Below, piece after piece: positions 24,112-31,315 of a stretch of DNA of 35,625 nt (position 1 is the first letter of the stretch; each line of letters opens with the position of its first letter). A model generated the notes under the pieces. It saw only the letters and a program-made list of their open reading frames with translations, was not told the DNA's origin and did not search any database. The translations under genes and the position numbers were made by a program. This DNA is from an uncultured Clostridia bacterium (lineage in GTDB: Bacteria > Bacillota > Clostridia > TANB77 > CAG-508), in the NCBI GenBank assembly GCA_944390975.1, contig CALXRX010000015.1, positions 1-35,625 on the forward strand, read 5' to 3'.

Positions 24112-25554
24112 TTACTGCCATGTTAAGATGGGATAACCATTATTCATATTATTTGTATCGCTTTTATAAGCTGCTCCTAAATTTTTAGCAGTAAATGTAT
24201 CTAAATTTGTATAACTATTTTGTAATTGAGTCATGGATTCATTAAGTCCTACTAATTTTTCAACATTTTCTCCTCTTCCTTGTATGTTTCCAATGTTATA
24301 GTTGTTTTTAAATAAATTATTTGTTTGATTTGACAATAAACCAGCTAATCCTCCTACTATATTATATCCTTCTACATATCCAACATTATAACAATTTAAT
24401 ATGTTTCCATTAATACATCCAACTAATCCTCCTGTATTATTCCTATTAGCATTCATTGTGATGTTTCCAGTATTGAATGAATCTGATATTGTTCCATGAA
24501 AATATCCAACTATTCCTCCTAGAAAGTCACTATCTGTATTTTTAATAATATTACCATAATTTCCGCAATTAATTATAGTATGCTGGACTTCTACAAATTC
24601 TTCCCAGTCTCTTCCATTGCTACTACCAACAATTCCACCACTAGCATTATCTAAATTTCCATAATTAATGCAATCACGTATTATTATTGATCCAGCAATA
24701 ATTCCTACAATTCCGCCACGTGTTTGTTCTATATCAGCATGATTTTTACAATTACTTATCTTTCCAGTTCCATACATATATCCAACTATTCCTCCAGTTG
24801 CACTTCCAGACATAGAAAGTATACTATTTTTTCCAAGATTAATATTTTTTATTTCACCATCTATTACTAGACCAAATATTCCTTTACAGATATCTGATGT
24901 ATTTATATACACATTATCTATAGTATATCCTTTTCCATCAAATATACCTTTGAAAGGATTGTTTTTTTCATTTTCCAACACCTTTTTTATATTTTCTGTA
25001 TCTTGTGAATAAAACCCTACTGGTTCCCATTCTTCATTTAAATCTAATATTATATTGTTTGTTAAATATACATACCAACCTTCATAAGTATTGCCACTGT
25101 TCACATCATCTCTAAAAGCTTTTAGTTCATCTGCTGTACTTATTTTTAATATTTTACTTTGTCCTATTATTTCACCACTTTCATCTATATAATACATTCT
25201 TTGCGTATCATTCATATTTACTAAAAAACTTCCATCGTTATTATCTGTAATAGTAAAATCTTTACTATTTCCAAATTGTTGTTTTATAGCATTTTCTAAT
25301 GCCTCTTTCTTTATTTCCAATGTATTAATATCTTCCATTTGACTTGATGTAATAGATAACTTCAGAGCCTCCAATTCTTCTGCTTCTTCTATTTTGTTCT
25401 TTGCTTCTGTTGCTCTATTTAAAATTCCATTATCTCCTATTAAAATTGCAATCGTTACTCCTGCTAAGATTAATAAAACAATGATGGTAATGACAAGAGA
25501 AATAAGAGTAATACCTTTTTTATCATATTTCAATTCTTCTTTTAATTTTTCCAT
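24112..25554 (-). CDS. Pilin-like surface protein with GLUG-type repeats
   Basis: A 480-residue protein. The N-terminus has a prepilin-like cleavage motif KKG before ITLISLVITIIVLLILAG, so prepilin peptidase would cut after Gly and leave a hydrophobic helix (about 15-38). Position 5 after cleavage is Ser instead of the Glu usual in type IV pilins. After a coiled stretch (about 45-75) and a strand-rich region, residues from about 245 carry GLUG-like repeats: GGIVGYMYGTGKI, GGIVGIIAGS, GGIVGSSNGR, GGIVGYFHGTI, GGLVGCINGN, GGLAGLLSN. These form a beta-helix-like surface or adhesin module. The ending GYPILTWQ is complete. No pilus assembly genes are in the window. Confidence 0.85.
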   Translation of the reverse strand: MEKLKEELKYDKKGITLISLVITIIVLLILAGVTIAILIGDNGILNRATEAKNKIEEAEELEALKLSITSSQMEDINTLEIKKEALENAIKQQFGNSKDFTITDNNDGSFLVNMNDTQRMYYIDESGEIIGQSKILKISTADELKAFRDDVNSGNTYEGWYVYLTNNIILDLNEEWEPVGFYSQDTENIKKVLENEKNNPFKGIFDGKGYTIDNVYINTSDICKGIFGLVIDGEIKNINLGKNSILSMSGSATGGIVGYMYGTGKISNCKNHADIEQTRGGIVGIIAGSIIIRDCINYGNLDNASGGIVGSSNGRDWEEFVEVQHTIINCGNYGNIIKNTDSDFLGGIVGYFHGTISDSFNTGNITMNANRNNTGGLVGCINGNILNCYNVGYVEGYNIVGGLAGLLSNQTNNLFKNNYNIGNIQGRGENVEKLVGLNESMTQLQNSYTNLDTFTAKNLGAAYKSDTNNMNNGYPILTWQ

Positions 25555-25612
25555 AATTGAATCAATTCCTTTTTAATAAATTTCGTATAGTTTGGCAGAT
25601 TGAAGCAACTTG

Positions 25613-25641
25613 ATTATAACATAGTAAAAATTTCAATGCAA
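25613..25641 (-). promoter_or_regulatory. Minus-strand promoter for the GLUG protein
   Basis: On the minus strand TTGCAT (25641-25636) is followed after 17 bases by TATAAT (25618-25613), about 60 bases before the ATG. It fits a sigma-A promoter and is divergent from the XRE regulator. Confidence 0.65.
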
Positions 25642-25683
25642 TAAACTAGTTCGATAAATTGAAAATATTTTATGATTTTTCAA

Positions 25684-25700
25684 TGTGCCAAAGTGGTACA
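25684..25700 (+). promoter_or_regulatory. Palindromic operator candidate in front of the XRE regulator
   Basis: TGTGCCA AAG TGGTACA forms an inverted repeat with one mismatch. A TATAAT at 25715-25720 places it over the -35 region of the regulator's probable promoter, between the two divergent genes. A regulator dimer binding here could repress its own gene and perhaps the GLUG gene; this is inference from position. Confidence 0.5.
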
Positions 25701-25759
25701 TAATTGCATTTATATATAATTTTATTGATTTTTAGCGATTTTGGAGGAGGATTAATAAA

Positions 25760-26008
25760 ATGAAATTATCAGATGCAATTAGAAAGAGAGTTAAATTCTA
25801 TTTAAAAGAAAAGAATATGAATGTATGGAAATTATGTAAGATGTCTGGAATTCCTTGTTCTACTATTTCAACATTTATGAGTGGTAAAACAGAACTAATA
25901 AAATTGGATACTTTATTACATATTTGCGAAGGATTTGGAATTACTTTAGGAGAATTCTTTTCAGAGCCAATATTTGATACAGCAGAACAAGATGAGCAAA
26001 AAGACTAA
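25760..26008 (+). CDS. XRE-family helix-turn-helix regulator, 82 residues
   Basis: A small DNA-binding protein with the Cro/CI-type fold. The predicted recognition region is in VWKLCKMSGIPCSTISTFMSGKT (helix 2 to 3, about 22-44), followed by LDTLLHICEGFGITLGEFFSEP, which is typical of XRE proteins. There is no extra sensor domain, only an acidic tail. TTTTGGAGGAGG precedes the ATG. A palindrome lies in its promoter. It is divergent from the pilin-like gene, which may be a target. Confidence 0.88.
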   Translation: MKLSDAIRKRVKFYLKEKNMNVWKLCKMSGIPCSTISTFMSGKTELIKLDTLLHICEGFGITLGEFFSEPIFDTAEQDEQKD

Positions 26009-26046
26009 CATATAATAATTATAAATATTTTATCCTTAATTTTTTA

Positions 26047-26315
26047 TTATTTGTTTTCTATAATCCAATTATATACTTCATCTTCAGTAAGTTTACTCTT
26101 TTTCATTTGGTTGATTTTTTCTTTAGCCTGTTTTTTCAGTTTTCAAAATCTAGGACAAGTTTTTTATTGTCTTTATTTTTTCTAACTTGCATAAATTTTT
26201 GTTGATATGTTCTTCTATATTCTCCCATAGCCTTATTTTGTTTTAATCTTCCAGTATAAGATTGAAAAGCACCTTATTTATCAAGAATTTTTGGAAAATA
26301 TATTGAATAGCACAT
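26047..26315 (-). pseudogene. Decayed gene of unknown family
   Basis: The minus strand between the XRE and lipoprotein genes reads as broken coding sequence. From ATG at 26315 it gives MCYSIYFPKILDK, then a TAA at 26276-26274, then GAFQSYTGRLKQNKAMGEY and on to KKLVLDFEN, then TGA at 26138-26136. One added base near there continues the sense as WKKQAKEKINQMKKSKLTED and ENK before TAA at 26049-26047. The helical, charged composition resembles real protein. I cannot name the family. The rest of 26009-26452 holds the next gene's promoter and leader. Confidence 0.5.
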
Positions 26316-26349
26316 ATACAAAATCTAAAGTTCGCTTTATGTAAAACTA

Positions 26350-26378
26350 TTGTAAATAAATAAAAAATATAGTATAAT
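26350..26378 (+). promoter_or_regulatory. Promoter for the lipoprotein gene
   Basis: TTGTAA at 26350-26355, a 17-base spacer and a perfect TATAAT at 26373-26378. The leader that follows contains an 8-bp hairpin (26421-26428 with 26433-26440) ending directly before GGGGAGGAG, the ribosome-binding site. Confidence 0.7.
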
Positions 26379-26452
26379 TATATATACATTGGAGAGCTCT
26401 ATCCATAAATGTTGAGCAGAATCATTATTTATATAATGATGGGGAGGAGAAC

Positions 26453-26875
26453 ATGAGACGGATAATTGTATCGTGTTTAGTAATTCTTCTTATTGCTACT
26501 GCAGGATGTGGTAGTAATGTTGTGGAACAAGATGTAATTACAAATGAAAAAGTAAGTGTAGAAATTTCCGGACAGGATGATGAGTATGAAATTACACCTC
26601 AAAAGGATGAAGAAAAAGCACCAAGTGTAGAAATTGGGAGCAAGGCTAAAATAAAAATATTATCAGATGGTAGTAAAATTTCAGAAGTCATACAGTATGG
26701 ATATTTCGATGAGGACGGATATTATACGGCAGGAGAGGTAAACTTATGTTTTACCAAGCTACCAGATAACGAGTGTTCTTACGAAATGTGTATTCCAAAA
26801 GGAAAGACATTTAAAGTAAGCATCACCTTGCAAAATGATGATACTTACTATTTTGCACTTACAAGAACAAAATGA
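26453..26875 (+). CDS. Small secreted lipoprotein
   Basis: A 140-residue protein with a type II signal peptide: MRR, a hydrophobic core VSCLVILLIATA, and lipobox ATAGC with lipidated Cys at 19. The mature part begins with an acidic, flexible region (about 20-60) and ends in a small beta-rich domain. I recognise no family. Codons such as CGG, TCG, GCC-like and TCC occur more than in the neighbours, suggesting transfer from a higher-GC relative. It has its own promoter and a hairpin after it, so it is probably a single-gene unit anchored on the outer face of the membrane. Confidence 0.75.
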   Translation: MRRIIVSCLVILLIATAGCGSNVVEQDVITNEKVSVEISGQDDEYEITPQKDEEKAPSVEIGSKAKIKILSDGSKISEVIQYGYFDEDGYYTAGEVNLCFTKLPDNECSYEMCIPKGKTFKVSITLQNDDTYYFALTRTK

Positions 26876-26884
26876 ATGAAGAGG

Positions 26885-26921
26885 GGGATGTGTAACGGCA
26901 AATTATGTTGTTATACATTCC
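26885..26921 (+). terminator. Hairpin after the lipoprotein gene
   Basis: Bases 26886-26896 pair with 26910-26921 (11 pairs with one bulge and one G-U), followed by CTTTCTAAATT. This is a moderate terminator shortly after the stop codon. Confidence 0.55.
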
Positions 26922-26933
26922 TTTCTAAATTAT

Positions 26934-26962
26934 TTGAATAAAAACAAAAGTTGATATATAAT
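26934..26962 (+). promoter_or_regulatory. Promoter for topB
   Basis: TTGAAT at 26934-26939 and a perfect TATAAT at 26957-26962, with a 17-base spacer, 35 bases before the start codon. Confidence 0.65.
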
Positions 26963-26997
26963 GTATAAACGAAATACAAAAATAAAGGAAGTTTAAT

Positions 26998-28902
26998 ATG
27001 CCAAAGAAATTAATAATAACAGAAAAGCCATCAGTTGCAATGGAATTCGCAAAAGCATTAAAAATTAATACAAATAGAAAAAATGGGTATTTGGAATCAA
27101 ACGATTGGATAATAACATGGTGTGTTGGACATTTAGTAACAATGAGTTATCCAGAAAAATATGATGAAAAGTTAAAAGTTTGGAGACTAGATACATTACC
27201 TTTTATTCCAGAAGAATGGAAATATGAAATAATACCACAAGTCCAAAATCAATTTAATATAGTAAAACAATTATTACAAAGAGAAGATGTAGAAGAAATA
27301 TATAATGCAGGAGACTCTGGAAGAGAGGGAGAATATATACAACGATTAGTATTTATGATGGCAAATCCTAATCCTAAAGCAAAAATGAAAAGGGTTTGGA
27401 TAGATTCACAAACAGAAGAAGAAATATCAAGAGGAATTAAAGAAGCAAAAGATTTATCACAATATGATAGTTTAGCTGATGCGGCTTACTTAAGAGCAAA
27501 GGAAGATTATTTAATAGGAATTAATTTTTCAAGGTTATTATCAATAATTTATGGAAGACGTATTGCAAAGGAATTAGGGCAAGATAGGGCATCTATTTCT
27601 GTTGGACGAGTTATGACTTGTGTACTTGGTATGATAGTTTCAAGAGAAAGAGAAATAAGGAACTTTGTAAAAACAAAGTATTATAAAATAATTGGAGAAT
27701 TTGGGGAGAATAACAATTCTTTTAAGGCAGAATGGAAAGTAAATGAGAAATCAAAAATGTATAATTCACCTAAGCTTTATAATGAATCAGGATTTAAAAA
27801 TGAACAAGATGCGAAAGATTTTATAATAAGACTAAAAGATAAATTAGCAACTGTAGAAGAAATTAAAAAATCTAAACAAAAAGAAAATGCTCCACTTTTA
27901 TTTAATTTAGCTGAAATACAAAACGAATGTACAAAAAGGTTTAAAATAAAACCAGATGAAACACTAGAAATTATACAAGATTTATATGAAAAAAAGCTAG
28001 TAACATATCCAAGAACTGATGCAAGAGTTTTATCAACAGCAGTTGCAAAAGAAATTTCTAAAAATTTAAATGGAATAGCTAAAGGTTTTAAAGATGAAGA
28101 AGTACAAACATATATAGGTAAAATGGTGCAAGAAAAGTATTCTACAAATTTAATAAAAACAAAGTATGTAAATGATTCAAAAATTACTGACCATTATGCT
28201 ATTATTCCAACTGGTCAAGGATATGAAAATTTTGATAAACTTCCACAATTGCATAAACAAATATATAAAGTTATAGTTAAGAGATTTATTGCAATATTTT
28301 ATCCACCAGCAGAATTCAATAAAATTTCTATTACTGTAAAAATTGATGAGGAAGTTTTTAGTACAAGTGGAAAGGTATGTACAAAATTAGGTTATTTAGA
28401 AGTTCTAAAAGAAAAACAATTAAATACGCAACAAGACAAGCAAGATAATAAAGAAAATGAAAACGCAGAAAAACAAGATCAAAATAATATGGAAATACTT
28501 AATACTTTAAAAAAAGGACAGACAATTGGAGTTCTAAATTTTGAAACAAAAGCTTCTGAAACAAGTCCACCTTCAAGATATAATTCAGGCTCTATAATAC
28601 TAGCAATGGAAAATGCCGGAAAATTAATAGAAGAGGAAGAATTAAGAGAACAAATAAAAGGAGCAGGAATTGGTACAAGTGCAACAAGAGCAGAAATTAT
28701 GAAAAAATTAGAAAAAATAAAATATATAGAAATTAATAAAAAAACACAAATAATTACTCCAACAAATTTTGGTGAAATTATTTATGATGTTGTAAAATCT
28801 TCTATGCCAGATATGTTAAATCCTAAACTAACAGCTAGCTGGGAAAAGGGATTAGATATGGTTTCTAAAAAGGAAATAAATTCTAATGAATTTATGCGGT
28901 AA
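26998..28902 (+). CDS. topB: DNA topoisomerase III with frameshifted C-terminus
   Basis: A 634-residue type IA topoisomerase that relaxes and decatenates DNA by single-strand passage. The Toprim domain starts KKLIITEKPSVAMEFAKAL and has NAGDSGREGE (103-112); the second acidic residue of the usual D-x-D is Gly here, as in TopB variants of mobile elements. The catalytic tyrosine is Y337 in LVTYPRTDAR. The frame stops abruptly after NEFMR. Removing one base in CGG at 28897-28899 continues the sense as RKLENYIKSKFNKLVVNM to a TAA at 28952-28954, directly before the terminator, giving 651 residues. So the last 17 residues are lost by a one-base insertion or by an assembly error. The core is intact. 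Confidence 0.92.
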   Translation: MPKKLIITEKPSVAMEFAKALKINTNRKNGYLESNDWIITWCVGHLVTMSYPEKYDEKLKVWRLDTLPFIPEEWKYEIIPQVQNQFNIVKQLLQREDVEEIYNAGDSGREGEYIQRLVFMMANPNPKAKMKRVWIDSQTEEEISRGIKEAKDLSQYDSLADAAYLRAKEDYLIGINFSRLLSIIYGRRIAKELGQDRASISVGRVMTCVLGMIVSREREIRNFVKTKYYKIIGEFGENNNSFKAEWKVNEKSKMYNSPKLYNESGFKNEQDAKDFIIRLKDKLATVEEIKKSKQKENAPLLFNLAEIQNECTKRFKIKPDETLEIIQDLYEKKLVTYPRTDARVLSTAVAKEISKNLNGIAKGFKDEEVQTYIGKMVQEKYSTNLIKTKYVNDSKITDHYAIIPTGQGYENFDKLPQLHKQIYKVIVKRFIAIFYPPAEFNKISITVKIDEEVFSTSGKVCTKLGYLEVLKEKQLNTQQDKQDNKENENAEKQDQNNMEILNTLKKGQTIGVLNFETKASETSPPSRYNSGSIILAMENAGKLIEEEELREQIKGAGIGTSATRAEIMKKLEKIKYIEINKKTQIITPTNFGEIIYDVVKSSMPDMLNPKLTASWEKGLDMVSKKEINSNEFMR

Positions 28903-28954
28903 ATTAGAAAATTATATAAAATCCAAATTTAATAAATTAGTTGTAAATATGTAA

Positions 28955-29011
28955 ATTCTAGAATGAAATAAAATTGTTTAACACTTTTATTTCATTTTAG
29001 AATATTTTTTT
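28955..29011 (+). terminator. Terminator after topB
   Basis: A 19-bp stem, 28955-28973 with 28985-29003, has one G-U pair and an 11-base loop and is followed by a T-run. It begins on the base after the frame-restored topB stop codon, which supports that stop as the original end. Confidence 0.9.
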
Positions 29012-29043
29012 GAAAAAAAGAAACCATAATAATGGTGATGCTT

Positions 29044-29351
29044 ATGAGAATTTCTTGGCTAAAGGCAAAAAATGATAGTAGAAGTTTTAAATTACAAAAA
29101 AATTTAGGATTTGATGTATATGAGATTGAAGATTTAGAAAATACAGATAGTAAGCTTAATGAACTTGTAAATAATAAATATAATACTATTATTTTATCTA
29201 ATGAAGTTGCAAGCTTTTCAAGTGATATTATAAAAAAATATGCAAAAGATGATAATATAAACATTATTATTGCACCAAGTAAAAAAGAATATTAGTACAA
29301 AAATTTGCATATAGTTTAAAAGATTTCGATTTACTAGATTTAATAGCTTAA
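29044..29351 (+). pseudogene. Small conserved-looking gene with a frame break at an A6 tract
   Basis: The main frame gives MRISWLKAKNDSRSFKLQK and on to NNKYNTIILSNEVASFSSDI, ending IIIAPSKKEY at 29295. After AGT AAA AAA at 29278-29286, the -1 frame continues as RILVQKFAYSLKDFDLLDLIA to a stop at 29349-29351, with no stop in between. So the gene has lost one A from a homopolymer, or is read by slippage at the A6 tract. The alternation of a mixed alpha/beta fold resembles V-type ATPase F-subunit-like proteins, but this is weak. Possible starts are ATGs at 29032, 29038 and 29044; GGTGA before 29044 favours the last. It lies between topB and the yyaC-like gene. Confidence 0.6.
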
Positions 29352-29378
29352 AAGGTGGAATTTATTAGGGGTGATAAA

Positions 29379-29924
29379 ATGCTTGCAAAAAATGATATTT
29401 ATAATTGTTTTGTAAATGATTTTAGTTCTAGAATATATAATTTGAAAAGCGAAAAACCTTTTTCAGATTATATATTTTTATGTGTTGGCTCAGATAAAAT
29501 AATAGGAGATGCTTTTGGACCAATTGTTGGAGAAAAATTAGAAAAGTTATTTAGAAACTTATATAATAATATAAAAGTTGTTGGAACATTGGAAAATCCT
29601 GTTTCTGGAGGAAATTTAGAAAATGAAGTAGAAAAAATATATAGTGTATATGAAAATCCATGTATAATTGCAGTTGATGCAGCTTTATCTAATAAAAACG
29701 ATATAGGTAAAATTATAGTTACAAATTCAAAAATGAAATTCGGCAAGGGAACAAATAAGAAAATGGTAGAAGTTGGAGATATTAGTATAAAAGGAGTTGT
29801 TGCAAAAGACCATAAAATACCAAAATATAATTTTTCAGAACTTCAAAATACATCATTAAATATCGTAATTAAATTAGCAAATATTACATCTGAAGGAATC
29901 TATAATGTAATAAAATATAGATAA
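29379..29924 (+). CDS. yyaC: YyaC-like sporulation protein (DUF1256)
   Basis: A 181-residue protein with the DUF1256 signature: FLCVGSDKIIGDAFGPIVGEKL near 27-48, VVGTLENPVSGGNLE, and IIAVDAALSNKNDIGKI with FGKGTNKKMVEVGDISIKG. The fold is related to germination protease GPR and hydrogenase maturation proteases. B. subtilis YyaC is a sporulation-associated protein of uncertain activity. The frame opens upstream at 29355, but AGGGGTGAT before the ATG at 29379 sets the start. Its presence supports a spore-forming host. Confidence 0.88.
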   Translation: MLAKNDIYNCFVNDFSSRIYNLKSEKPFSDYIFLCVGSDKIIGDAFGPIVGEKLEKLFRNLYNNIKVVGTLENPVSGGNLENEVEKIYSVYENPCIIAVDAALSNKNDIGKIIVTNSKMKFGKGTNKKMVEVGDISIKGVVAKDHKIPKYNFSELQNTSLNIVIKLANITSEGIYNVIKYR

Positions 29925-29938
29925 TAAAAATGTATATT

Positions 29939-29986
29939 CCTAAAGAAAATGGAAAAAATTTAATTATAACCATTTTTTTAGGAGGT
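29939..29986 (+). promoter_or_regulatory. Terminator-like hairpin abutting the ribosome-binding site of the next gene
   Basis: CCTAAAGAAAATGG (29939-29952) pairs with CCATTTTTTTAGG (29970-29982) with one bulge. The last bases of the right arm are the start of AGGAGGT (29980-29986), the ribosome-binding site for the ATG at 29991. The T-run lies inside the arm. It may end upstream transcription or limit ribosome access. Confidence 0.55.
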
Positions 29987-29990
29987 ACAT

Positions 29991-30329
29991 ATGAATATGG
30001 ATAATATGAAAAATGTAATAGTATTAAAAGACTTACCATCAAACATTGTTGAGGAAGCAATTGTTATATTAAAGGAAAATATTAATATAAAGAATATAGA
30101 TAAAAAGAAGGAGAATGTTAAAGTTACTGCTTGTGGTAAAATTAATTCAAGAGATTTTGTAATTAAAGAAGCCCAAAATGTTTTAGCAGATTATATTTCA
30201 AGCATAGAAAAACCAAAGCAATTAGAGGTTACAAATAAAAATTTAAAAAAGAAATATGAAAGAATAAAAAAATTAACTGCGTTTTTTGCTTTTGTTTCTG
30301 TTTTAGGAATTGTTATAAATTTAATATAA
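29991..30329 (+). CDS. Hypothetical tail-anchored protein, 112 residues
   Basis: I do not recognise a family. The N-terminal 80 residues form a small soluble domain with NVIVLKDLPSNIVEEAIVIL and VKVTACGKINSRDFVIKEAQ. A basic stretch NKNLKKKYERIKK precedes a single C-terminal membrane segment (about 94-112, LTAFFAFVSVLGIVINLI) with no loop after it, so the bulk would face the cytoplasm. AGGAGGTACAT is an excellent ribosome-binding site, which supports a real gene. An in-frame second ATG lies two codons in. It lies downstream of the yyaC-like gene. Confidence 0.65.
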   Translation: MNMDNMKNVIVLKDLPSNIVEEAIVILKENINIKNIDKKKENVKVTACGKINSRDFVIKEAQNVLADYISSIEKPKQLEVTNKNLKKKYERIKKLTAFFAFVSVLGIVINLI

Positions 30330-30340
30330 AATTATAAAAT

Positions 30341-30364
30341 TATAATATTATAATATTATAATAT
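30341..30364 (+). repeat. Tandem 8-mer repeat, TATAATAT x3
   Basis: Three perfect copies of TATAATAT follow the stop of the tail-anchored protein gene. The rest of the 166-base gap to 30495 is A/T-rich. A TATACT at 30457-30462 could be a -10 but has no well-spaced -35. Confidence 0.85.
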
Positions 30365-30495
30365 GTTACAGTTCAGTCTATTTTACTTTTTTAAAATTGA
30401 TAGTTAATTGTATATAAATATTTTTATATCTTGTAGTATTTGATATTAATTTATGATATACTTTTGTTAGAAATTTTAAAGAAGGGAGGTTTTAT

Positions 30496-30714
30496 ATGTC
30501 TCCAGTTAGGGAAAAATTTGTTAAAATTATAGAGTCTTTGCCATATAATTTGCAAGAAGAAATTTATAAAAGAGAAACTTTTGAAATACTAAAGGATGTA
30601 ACCCAAAGATATTTTGATACTTATGGTACAGACGACTTATCTAACGAAGATAAAGAAGTTATTCATAATATATTATGTGATAATTTTAAAAGTTTTTTAG
30701 AAGAACAAGAATGA
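30496..30714 (+). CDS. Hypothetical protein, 72 residues
   Basis: A small acidic protein of unknown family, starting MSPVREKFVKIIESLPYNLQ and ending FKSFLEEQE. It is predicted helical, with no membrane segment. GAAGGGAGG precedes the ATG at a good distance, which is the main reason to accept it. It lies 25 bases before the antitoxin-like gene and may be co-transcribed with it, but I see no evidence that it is part of the toxin-antitoxin pair. Confidence 0.6.
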   Translation: MSPVREKFVKIIESLPYNLQEEIYKRETFEILKDVTQRYFDTYGTDDLSNEDKEVIHNILCDNFKSFLEEQE

Positions 30715-30739
30715 TATCAAGAAAGGAAAGTGGGTTTAA

Positions 30740-30976
30740 TTGAAGAATAAACAGAAAATTGAAGAGAAATTTAAATTAGAAAAAATTAGTGAACTTCTAA
30801 AAAAATCTGAATCAGATGATGGAACTTTTTTAGATGCTCTTTATAATTTATACATTTTTATAGGGATAACAAAATCCATGGAAGATATAAGTGAAGGTAA
30901 AATAATGACTATAGAAGAATCCAAAGAAAGGATGATGCAAAAGTATGAGAGTTATAGTGCCAGATATGGCTCATGA
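30740..30976 (+). CDS. Antitoxin-like protein next to a decayed ParE/RelE toxin
   Basis: A 78-residue protein from a TTG start after GAAAGGAAAG. The C-terminal part, ITKSMEDISEGKIMTIEES and KERMMQKYESYSARYGS, has the pattern of RelB/ParD-type antitoxins whose tail binds the toxin (GKxMTxEES then a basic helix). The N-terminal part is charged and helical and would be the DNA-binding or dimer part, though no clear ribbon-helix-helix is visible. Its 3' end overlaps the toxin start at 30945 in another frame, as in tightly coupled toxin-antitoxin operons. The frame is intact while the toxin is broken. Confidence 0.6.
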   Translation: MKNKQKIEEKFKLEKISELLKKSESDDGTFLDALYNLYIFIGITKSMEDISEGKIMTIEESKERMMQKYESYSARYGS

Positions 30977-31195
30977 ATCTATTGATAACTTATTTGAATA
31001 TCTAGCTATTTATTCTTCTAGAAATGCAATTCAAATAATTCAAGAAATTTATAAGTATATTTATAGTTTAGAATTATTTATTTAATTTCTGAAGAAACTG
31101 ATTCAATTTTTATTATTTATGTTTCTAGTTGTAAACAAGATTTTAATCATATCTTAAAAATACATAATTATTTTAATAACTTTTTTAAATTATAG
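30945..31195 (+). pseudogene. Decayed ParE/RelE-family toxin
   Basis: From ATG 30945 the frame reads MRVIVPDMAHESIDNLFEYL and on to IQEIYKYIYSLELFI, stopping at 31083-31085. The start matches ParE/RelE toxins (beta strand, then a helix with DxLxxYLAxxS). In another frame from 31070 to 31195 the sense continues as RIIYLISEETDSIFIIYVSS and CKQDFNHILKIHNYF, which matches the family's C-terminal strands (YRIIYxI, then I-x-x-I...R-D). The middle strand-loop region, roughly 25 residues in family members, is missing. So the gene carries an internal deletion and a frame change and should make no active toxin. Confidence 0.65.
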
Positions 31196-31251
31196 TTCAT
31201 TTTATAAATTGAAATCTAAATATAATCCATAGTATAATAAAATAATTGCAT

Positions 31252-31314
31252 AAAACACTTTTTTCTAACATATATATTACAAAAAATATATTGCTATAGA
31301 AGAGGTGTTTTTTT
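31252..31314 (+). promoter_or_regulatory. Hairpin overlapping the ribosome-binding site of the SpoIVFA-like gene
   Basis: AAAACACTTTTTTCT (31252-31266) pairs with AGAAGAGGTGTTTT (31298-31311) with two or three G-U pairs and one bulge, followed by a T-run to 31314. The AGAGGTG ribosome-binding site of the TTG at 31316 lies in the right arm. A CATAAAAC at 31249-31256 resembles a sigma-E -10 but has a poor -35, so no promoter is called. Confidence 0.5.
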
Positions 31315-31315
31315 A

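Noticed and set aside
29278..29287. A classical programmed -1 frameshift heptamer at the A6 tract
   Set aside because: The base before the tract is T, so the standard A-AAA-AAG heptamer in phase is absent. Kept only as a possible slippage site, with base loss the simpler explanation.
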